Of a stretch of DNA of 7,415 bases, positions 1 to 5,208 are shown piece by piece. Origin of the DNA: an uncultured Rubrivivax sp. (GTDB lineage: Bacteria; Pseudomonadota; Gammaproteobacteria; Burkholderiales; Burkholderiaceae_C). How positions within the stretch are numbered: the first letter of the stretch is position 1; every line of letters begins with the position of its first letter. A model generated the notes under the pieces. It was not told the origin of the DNA. It made no database searches and worked only from the letters and a program-made list of their open reading frames with translations. The position numbers and the translations under genes were made by a program. The stretch lies in the NCBI GenBank assembly GCA_937967345.1, contig CALBTN010000278.1, positions 1 to 7,415 of the forward strand, read 5' to 3'.

Positions 1-472
1 GGGCGGGGGCACCGCGGTGGCGGTGGATGCGCGGCTGGTGCGCGTCAGCCTGCCCGCGCCGGCCGAGCAGCGTGTGGCCTTCCTCGCCGACATCGAGGAT
101 CTGCAGGTGCAGCTGGCCAAGCCCGCGGCCAAGGTGATCCTGAACGCGCGCACCGGCTCGGTGGTGCTGAACGAGGCGGTCACGCTGGGCGCTTGCGCGG
201 TGGCGCACGGCAACCTGTCGGTGACGATCTCCACCACGCCCAGCGTCAGCCAGCCCGGGCCGCTGTCGGGCGGGCGCACCGTGGTCACCGAGCAGTCGGA
301 CATCGCGATTTCGGCCGGCAACAAGGCGATGATCGAGATGCCGGCCGGCGTGCGCCTGAGCGAGGTGGTCAAGGCGCTGAACGCGATGGGCGCGACGCCG
401 CAGGACCTGCTGGTGATCCTGCAGGCGATGAAGAGCGCGGGCGCGCTGCTGGCCGAGCTGGAAGTGATATGA
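1..472 (+). CDS. flgI: Flagellar P-ring protein FlgI, C-terminal part (5' end outside window)
   Basis: FlgI subunits form the periplasmic P-ring, the bushing around the flagellar rod at the peptidoglycan layer. The reading frame is open from base 2, leaving 156 residues before the TGA at 470-472. This is a bit under half of the usual 365-375 residue protein. Family hallmarks are the segment NARTGSVVLNEAVTLGACAV followed by AHGNLSVTI, and the C-terminal stretch ATPQDLLVILQAMKSAGALL ending in AELEVI. A GTG at 17 is an internal valine, not a start, because the homology continues upstream of it. The signal peptide expected of FlgI would lie outside the window. The stop codon overlaps the flgJ start (ATGA), so the two genes are probably translationally coupled. 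Identification is from remembered family motifs and is strong; only the 5' part is missing. Confidence 0.96.
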   Translation, partial: GGGTAVAVDARLVRVSLPAPAEQRVAFLADIEDLQVQLAKPAAKVILNARTGSVVLNEAVTLGACAVAHGNLSVTISTTPSVSQPGPLSGGRTVVTEQSDIAISAGNKAMIEMPAGVRLSEVVKALNAMGATPQDLLVILQAMKSAGALLAELEVI

Positions 473-1323
473 GCACGCTGCCCACCGCCCGCTTGGCCGG
501 CGATGCGGGCGCGCTGTCGGCGCTGCGCGCGCAGGCCAGCGCCGACCCCAAGGCCGCGCTGCGCGAAGCCGCCAAGCAGTTCGAGGCGCTGTTCATGCAG
601 GAGGTGATGAAGAGCATGCGCGCCGCCACCCTGCAGTCCGGTGTGCTCGACAACGAAGGCAGCAAGCTCGGCACCGAGATGCTCGACCAGCAGATGGCCG
701 CGCAGCTCACCGGGCTGCCCGGCGGCTTGAGCGAGGCCATCACGCGCCAGCTGCAGCGCCAGCTGGGCACGCTGGAGGTCGCGTTGCGCCCGGACGCCGC
801 GCCGGCGCCGGCAGCGCCGCTGCCAGGTGAACGCGCGGTGCGCATCCCCGAGCAGCGCGCGGCCGATTTCGTGCAGCAGCACCGCCGCGCCGCGCAGGCG
901 GCCGAAGAGCACACCGGCATCCCGGCGGCGTTCATGATCGGCCAGGCCGCGCACGAAAGCGGCTGGGGCCGGCGCGAAATCCTGCATGCCGACGGCACGC
1001 CCTCGCACAACCTGTTCGGCATCAAGGCCGGCGCCGACTGGAAGGGGCCGGTGGCCGAGACCGTGACCACCGAGTTCGTCGACGGCCGCGCGGTCAAGAC
1101 CGTGGCGCGCTTTCGCGCCTATGCCAGCCACGCCGAATCCTTTGCCGACTACGCGCGGCTGATGCTGAACAGCCCGCGCTACCGCCCGGTGCTGGAGCGC
1201 GCGCGCGACGCGGGCAGTTTTGCCAGCGGCTTGCAGCGCGCCGGCTACGCCACCGACCCGAACTACGCCGACAAGCTCACGCGCGTCATCAACACCACGC
1301 TGCGCTTGCAGCGCTTGAGTTGA
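469..1323 (+). CDS. flgJ: Flagellar rod-cap protein / peptidoglycan hydrolase FlgJ
   Basis: FlgJ is exported to the periplasm, where it caps the growing rod and cuts peptidoglycan so that the rod can pass. The protein has 284 residues (enteric FlgJ is about 313-316). The N-terminal rod-binding domain covers about residues 28-100, with AAKQFEALFMQEVMKSMR near 34-51 and MLDQQMAAQL near 71-80. A short Ala/Pro linker lies at about 108-120. The C-terminal glucosaminidase/muramidase (GH73-type) domain covers about 130-284, with AHESGWG at 161-167, PSHNLFGIKAG at 178-188 and AGYATDPNYADKL at 258-270. Glu163, Glu202 and Asp227 keep the spacing of Salmonella Glu184, Glu223 and Asp248 (recalled from the literature), so the enzyme looks active. 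The start was chosen at the ATG overlapping the flgI stop, with a GGAAG Shine-Dalgarno-like sequence at 460-464. An upstream in-frame extension to 193 lies inside flgI and is not coding. No signal peptide is seen, as expected for a protein exported through the flagellar type III system. Confidence 0.96.
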   Translation: MSTLPTARLAGDAGALSALRAQASADPKAALREAAKQFEALFMQEVMKSMRAATLQSGVLDNEGSKLGTEMLDQQMAAQLTGLPGGLSEAITRQLQRQLGTLEVALRPDAAPAPAAPLPGERAVRIPEQRAADFVQQHRRAAQAAEEHTGIPAAFMIGQAAHESGWGRREILHADGTPSHNLFGIKAGADWKGPVAETVTTEFVDGRAVKTVARFRAYASHAESFADYARLMLNSPRYRPVLERARDAGSFASGLQRAGYATDPNYADKLTRVINTTLRLQRLS

Positions 1324-1348
1324 CGCCGCCGCGGCCGAAAGCTCCGTC

Positions 1349-2995
1349 ATGAGCGCGACTTCGCTGTTCTCGCTGGGCACCAAGGCGATGATGGCCAGCC
1401 AGGCGGCGCTGGCCGCCACCAGCCACAACATCGCCAACGCCAACGTGCAGGGCTACTCGCGCCAGCAGGCCGAGCTGGCCACCGCGGTGGGCCAGTACCA
1501 CGGCTCGGGCTACTTCGGCCAGGGCGTGGACGTGACCACGGTGTCGCGCGCGCACGATGCCTTCCTCACCCGCGAGGCCGCCAGCACGCGCTCGCTGGCG
1601 GCGATGGACGCGAGCCGGCTGCAACTGCTGCGCGAGCTGGAAGCGGTGTTTCCCGGCGGCGAACAAGGCGTCGGCCACGCGGCGGGCGAGCTGCTCAACG
1701 CGATGGTCGATTTGAGCGCCCAACCCGGCGACGCCGCCACGCGCGAGGTGATCCTGGCGCGCGCGCAGGACGTGGCTTCGCGTTTTGCCGCGGCCGGCGC
1801 GCAGCTCGATGCGCTGCAGCAGCAGGTCGGCGACGGCCTGCGCGGCGGCGTGGCGCAGGTCAACCGCCTGGCCGCCAACATCGCCGAGCTGAACCAGCGC
1901 ATCGCCGCCGCGCAGGGCCTGGGCCAGCCGCCCAACGACCTGCTCGACCAGCGCGACCAGGCGCTGTCCGACCTGAGCCAGCAGCTGCAGATCAGCACGG
2001 TGCGCGCCGACGACGGCACGGTCACGGTGTTCGCTGCCGGTGGCCAGCGGCTGGTGATGGGCGCGAGCGCACAGGCGCTGGCGTTGCAGCAAGACCGCAG
2101 CGACCCGTCGCGGCTGGCGCTGGTGGCGCCCGGCAGCGGCGTCGTGCTGGCGCCGGGCGAGCTTGGCGGCGGCGCCATCGCCGGGCTGCTGCGCTTCCAG
2201 AACGACGATCTGGTCGACGGCCGCACCCGGCTGGGCCAGCTGGCCGCGGCGCTGGCCGGCAGCGTCAACCTGCAGCAATCGCTGGGGCTGGACCTGCGCA
2301 GCCCGCCGGGCAGCGGCGCGCCGATCTTTGCCGATGGGGTGGCGGCGCAGGCGGTGCCCGATGCCGGCAACTCGGGCGGTGCCACGGTGACGATGACGGT
2401 GGTCGATGCCAGGCAGCTGCAAGCCAGCGAATACGCGCTGCGCGCCGACCCGGGCGGTGCGCCGGGGGTGTGGCAGGTGACGCGGCTGAGCGATGGGGCG
2501 GTGCACAGCATCAGCAACGTCCCCGGCAGCGACACCGTGGATGGCCTGAAGATCACCGTCGGCACATCGCCGCCGCCGGCGGCGACCGACAAGTTCCTGT
2601 TGCAGCCGGTGACGCGCGCGGCCAACGGCATGCGCCGCGTGCTCGACGACATCCAGGGCATTGCCGCGGCCTCGTCGTCGCCAGCGTCGAACAACGGCAA
2701 CGCCCTGGCCTACACCGCACTGCGCAGTGCGGCCTTGGTTGGCGGCAGCACGCTCACCGATGCCTACGCCGCGGCCATGGCCGACATCGGCGTGCGCGTG
2801 CAAAGCGCGGCGTCGGGCGCGGCGATCTCGGCCGCGGTCGCGACGCAGGCCGAAAGCGCGCGCAGCGCGGTCAGCGGCGTCAACCTCGACGAGGAAGCCG
2901 CGCGCCTGATCCATTTCCAGCAAAGCTACCAGGCGGCGGCGAAGATCCTGCAGGTCGCGCAGGCGGTCTTCGACACGCTGCTCGAGGCCACCTGA
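1349..2995 (+). CDS. flgK: Flagellar hook-associated protein 1, FlgK
   Basis: FlgK (HAP1) forms the first junction ring between hook and filament and is exported through the flagellar type III system. The protein has 548 residues, close to the 547 of E. coli FlgK. The N-terminal D0/D1 part carries the rod/hook/HAP signature: an MSATSLFSLGTKAMMASQAA start and SHNIANANVQGYSRQQAEL at 25-43. A coiled-coil-like helix with NIAELNQRIAAAQG follows near 177-190, then LLDQRDQALSDLSQ near 198-211. The central part (about 220-410) is Gly/Ala-rich with low-conservation beta-type sequence. The C-terminal D0 helix shows GVNLDEEAARLIHFQQSYQA at 510-529 and ends in AQAVFDTLLEAT. A 25-nt gap separates it from flgJ. 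Upstream of the ATG there is only a weak GAAAG (1337-1341) as a ribosome site, and no flagellar sigma-28-type promoter was recognised. A long antisense open frame across this gene is treated as a composition artefact. Confidence 0.96.
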   Translation: MSATSLFSLGTKAMMASQAALAATSHNIANANVQGYSRQQAELATAVGQYHGSGYFGQGVDVTTVSRAHDAFLTREAASTRSLAAMDASRLQLLRELEAVFPGGEQGVGHAAGELLNAMVDLSAQPGDAATREVILARAQDVASRFAAAGAQLDALQQQVGDGLRGGVAQVNRLAANIAELNQRIAAAQGLGQPPNDLLDQRDQALSDLSQQLQISTVRADDGTVTVFAAGGQRLVMGASAQALALQQDRSDPSRLALVAPGSGVVLAPGELGGGAIAGLLRFQNDDLVDGRTRLGQLAAALAGSVNLQQSLGLDLRSPPGSGAPIFADGVAAQAVPDAGNSGGATVTMTVVDARQLQASEYALRADPGGAPGVWQVTRLSDGAVHSISNVPGSDTVDGLKITVGTSPPPAATDKFLLQPVTRAANGMRRVLDDIQGIAAASSSPASNNGNALAYTALRSAALVGGSTLTDAYAAAMADIGVRVQSAASGAAISAAVATQAESARSAVSGVNLDEEAARLIHFQQSYQAAAKILQVAQAVFDTLLEAT

Positions 2996-2999
2996 CGCC

Positions 3000-3899
3000 A
3001 TGCGCATCACCACCGCCAACGCCCACCGCACGACGATCGACACCTTGCAGCAGCGCCAGCAGCAGCTGCAGCGCTCGCAGCAGCAGCTCACCAGCGGCAA
3101 GCGCGTCGAGCGCGCCAGCGACGACCCCGCGGCCGCGGCGCGCGCCGAGCGTGCGCTGGCCACGCAAGCGCGTGCCCAGGCCGACCTGCGCGGCCTGCAG
3201 GCCAGCCGCAACGCGATGCAACAGGCCGAGAGCGCGCTGGGCGACGCCGGCGAGGCGATGCAGCAGGTGCGCGAGCTGCTGGTGGCCGCCGGCAACGCCA
3301 GCTACAGCGACGCCGAGCGCGCCAACCTGGGTGCGCGCATCGCCGGCTTGCGCCAGCAGCTGCTGGGCATCGCCAACCGCGGCGACGGCGCGGGCGGTTA
3401 TCTGTTCGGCGGCCAGGGTTCGACCCAGCCGCCGTTCGTCGATGGCGCGGGCGGCGTGAGCTTCAGCGGCGGCGTTGGCCAGACCTTGGTGCAGGCCAGC
3501 GAGCCGCTGCCGCTGACGCTGGACGGCGACGCCACCTGGTTGGCTGCGCCATCGGCCTTCGAGCTGCTCGACGACGTCGCCAGCGAACTGCAGACTGCCC
3601 ATCGCAGCGGCGCGCAGGTGGCGCAAACCGTGGCCGACGGGCTGGCCAGAGTCGACCAGGTGATGGGCCGGCTGCAGCAGCAGCGCGCCTATGCCGGTGA
3701 AATGCTCAACCGCGCCGATGCGCTGCAGCAGCGGCTGGACGACGTCACGCTGCACGCGCAGACCCAGCGCTCGCTGGCCGAAGACCTGGACATGATTCAG
3801 GCGCTGTCGGACTTCAAGGCACGCCAGACCGGCTACGAAGCCGCCTTGGGCACCTACGCGATGGTGCAGCGCATGTCGCTGTTTCAGTACCTCAAATGA
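3000..3899 (+). CDS. flgL: Flagellar hook-associated protein 3, FlgL
   Basis: FlgL (HAP3) forms the second junction layer, between FlgK and the flagellin filament. The protein has 299 residues, similar to the 317 of E. coli FlgL. It has the flagellin-family layout. The N-terminal helix starts MRITTANAHR, continues with Gln-rich heptad-like sequence (LQQRQQQLQRSQQQL, 16-30), then the conserved TSGKRVERASDDPAAA (31-46). YLFGG is at 134-138. The C-terminal helix has EDLDMIQALSDFKARQTGYE (261-280) and ends MSLFQYLK. The variable central region is short (about 139-185). The ATG lies 4 nt after the flgK stop, with GAGG at 2984-2987 as a rather distant ribosome site, so translation is probably coupled to flgK. 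Its own TGA (3897-3899) overlaps the start of the next gene, an EAL-like/HDOD signalling protein. Plain flagellin is unlikely because of the YLFGG motif and the position directly after flgK. Confidence 0.95.
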   Translation: MRITTANAHRTTIDTLQQRQQQLQRSQQQLTSGKRVERASDDPAAAARAERALATQARAQADLRGLQASRNAMQQAESALGDAGEAMQQVRELLVAAGNASYSDAERANLGARIAGLRQQLLGIANRGDGAGGYLFGGQGSTQPPFVDGAGGVSFSGGVGQTLVQASEPLPLTLDGDATWLAAPSAFELLDDVASELQTAHRSGAQVAQTVADGLARVDQVMGRLQQQRAYAGEMLNRADALQQRLDDVTLHAQTQRSLAEDLDMIQALSDFKARQTGYEAALGTYAMVQRMSLFQYLK

Positions 3900-5086
3900 A
3901 CGAGCACCCGATCCTGGGCCAACTGGTGCTGGGCTACTGCCCGCTGATCGACCGCCAGCGTGTGGTGCTGGCCACCCGGCTGAGCGTGTTCGCGCTGCGG
4001 CCCGATGCCTGCCCCGACGTGGCCGCGCTGCTGGCGCTGCTGCAGCAGTTCTGGCCGGCGGCCGACAACCAGCAGGTGCTGCTGAACCCGACCAGCGAGG
4101 ACATGCTGGGCGCGGCGATGGCGCAGCCGATCCCGGCGCAGGTGTGGCTGGAGCTGCCGGGCTTCATGGCGGCCGACGCGCGGCACGCGCCGGCGCTGGC
4201 GGCGTTGCGCGCGCAGGGCGCCACGCTGTTCGTCAAGGGCATCGCCACCGCGCTGCCGCCCGCCGCGCGCGAGTGTTTCCGCTACGCGATCGTCGATCTG
4301 GACGACGACCGCCGCGGCAGCGGGCCCGCGCCCGATGGCGTGCCGCGCCGGCTGGGCTTCGTGCATGCGGGCGTGCGCTGTGCGGCGCAGCTCGAGGAAA
4401 GCTTCCAGCGCGGTTCGGCCGGGGTGCTGGGCTGGCCGATCGACGAGCCGATGGCCGCGCGCCAGGGCAAGGCGATGGCGCCGGAGCTTGCGGTGATCGT
4501 CGAGTTGATCAACCGCGTCGACCGCGAGGAGCCGATCGAGCGGCTCGAAGCGGTGCTGAAGAACGACCCGACGCTGGCCTTCCGGCTGGTGCGCTACATC
4601 AACTCGGCGGCGTTCGGGTTGCGCGTGGAGATCAGCAGCTTTCGCCACGCGATCATGATGCTGGGCTACCGCAAGCTCAAGCGCTGGCTGGCGCTGCTGC
4701 TGGCCTCGGCCAGCAGCGACCCGAACATGAAGCCGGTGATGTACGCCGCGGTGCGGCGCGGGCTGTTCATGGAAGAGCTGGTGCGCGGCGCCGGCGACGA
4801 GCAGATGGGCAGCGAGCTGTTCATCTGCGGCGTGTTCTCGCTGCTGGACTGCATGCTCGGGCAGCCGTTCGGCCCGCTGCTCAAGAGCATTCCGGTGCCG
4901 CAGGACGTGTTCAACGCGCTGGCCTGCAGCAGCGGGCGCTACCTGCCGTACCTGGAGCTGGCGCGCGCGATCGAGCAGGCCTCGGCCAGCGACATCCGCG
5001 AGCACGCCGCGACGCTGATGCTGTCGGCGGCCGAGGTCAACCGCGCGCTGCTGCGCGCGCTGCAGGCGGCCCGGCAACTGGCTTGA
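3896..5086 (+). CDS. Degenerate EAL-like / HDOD-domain signalling protein
   Basis: This 396-residue protein resembles the two-part EAL-HDOD family (YuxH/CdgJ type). About residues 1-190 match the EAL fold in outline: PLIDRQRVVLATRLSVF (16-32) sits where a phosphodiesterase has its P-x-x-D-x-x-x-x-x-x-x-E-x-L-x-R region, and ESFQRGSAGVLGWPIDEP (168-185) matches the family's usual F-x-x-x-x-x-x-G-F-x-x-x-Q-G-Y-x-x-x-x-P ending. The Glu of the EAL signature is replaced (TRLSVF), so cyclic-di-GMP hydrolysis is unlikely. About 195-390 is an HDOD domain: LEAVLKNDPTLAFRLVRYIN (217-236), SSFRHAIMMLGYRKLKRWL (247-265), and GVFSLLDCMLG (312-322). HDOD domains lack the metal-binding HD residues and usually act in protein-protein signalling. 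Relatives such as Vibrio CdgJ and Campylobacter Cj0248 affect motility. No signal peptide or clear membrane segment is seen, so it is probably cytoplasmic. The ATG lies inside the flgL stop (ATGA) and has no visible Shine-Dalgarno sequence, suggesting translation by reinitiation after flgL. Domain assignment is firm; the exact role is unknown. Confidence 0.88.
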   Translation: MNEHPILGQLVLGYCPLIDRQRVVLATRLSVFALRPDACPDVAALLALLQQFWPAADNQQVLLNPTSEDMLGAAMAQPIPAQVWLELPGFMAADARHAPALAALRAQGATLFVKGIATALPPAARECFRYAIVDLDDDRRGSGPAPDGVPRRLGFVHAGVRCAAQLEESFQRGSAGVLGWPIDEPMAARQGKAMAPELAVIVELINRVDREEPIERLEAVLKNDPTLAFRLVRYINSAAFGLRVEISSFRHAIMMLGYRKLKRWLALLLASASSDPNMKPVMYAAVRRGLFMEELVRGAGDEQMGSELFICGVFSLLDCMLGQPFGPLLKSIPVPQDVFNALACSSGRYLPYLELARAIEQASASDIREHAATLMLSAAEVNRALLRALQAARQLA

Positions 5087-5208
5087 CGCGCCAGCACGTG
5101 CTGCCGGCGCTGCGCCTGCGGCGTTCGGGGTGCGGCCGGCGGCGTCGTGCCGGGCCAGCGCGATGAGCGATCATGCGCGATCGTCTCCAGCCGAGAAACC
5201 CGCCGCCG
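5087..5208. other. Intergenic gap between HDOD gene and multi-PAS gene
   Basis: This 122-nt gap is the longest non-coding stretch in the window. Besides the palindrome at 5092-5103 it holds GC-rich sequence rich in GCCGGC and GCGGC words, a short CGATC/GATCG inverted repeat (5168-5172 with 5179-5183), and GAGAAA at 5193-5198, a possible ribosome site. TTGACG at 5083-5088 resembles a -35 box, but no -10 element stands at the right distance. No convincing sigma-70, sigma-54 or sigma-28 promoter and no T-tract terminator were recognised. Whether the PAS gene has its own promoter cannot be decided from the sequence. Confidence 0.5.
5092..5103. repeat. Perfect 12-bp palindrome CAGCACGTGCTG after the HDOD gene
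   Basis: CAGCACGTGCTG equals its own reverse complement and begins 6 nt after the stop codon of the EAL-like/HDOD gene. As RNA it can fold as CAGC/GCTG around an ACGT loop. GCGC at 5088-5091 can pair with GCGC at 5107-5110 across a 3-nt bulge. No T-run follows, so it is not a classical intrinsic terminator. It could be a dimeric regulator's operator, a weak processing or pause structure, or chance, since GC-rich sequence is full of short inverted repeats. Confidence 0.35.

Noticed and set aside
193..468. Upstream extension of the flgJ frame by 92 codons
   Set aside because: It overlaps the conserved C-terminal part of FlgI in another frame. Its translation is Arg/Gly/Asp-rich and unlike FlgJ N-termini, which begin close to the ATG at 469.
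3045..3090. CAG-rich run near the start of flgL as a trinucleotide repeat
   Set aside because: The CAGs are interrupted and encode a Gln-rich helix expected in the coiled-coil terminus of FlgL. It is coding composition rather than a repeat element.
1289..3295. 668-codon open frame on the - strand across flgK and the start of flgL
   Set aside because: It lies opposite two clear flagellar genes. Its translation is a low-complexity His/Arg/Gln/Ala-rich string without recognisable motifs. In very GC-rich genes the antisense frame opposite G/C-ending codons rarely contains stops, so such shadows are expected.
3884..5077. 397-codon open frame on the - strand opposite the HDOD gene
   Set aside because: The composition is Arg/Gln/His-rich with no motif, and it is fully overlapped by a + strand gene with clear HDOD motifs.
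5083..5111. TTGACG as a -35 promoter box for the PAS gene
   Set aside because: It spans the stop codon of the HDOD gene, and the sequence 16-18 nt downstream (GGCGCT region) does not resemble a -10 element.
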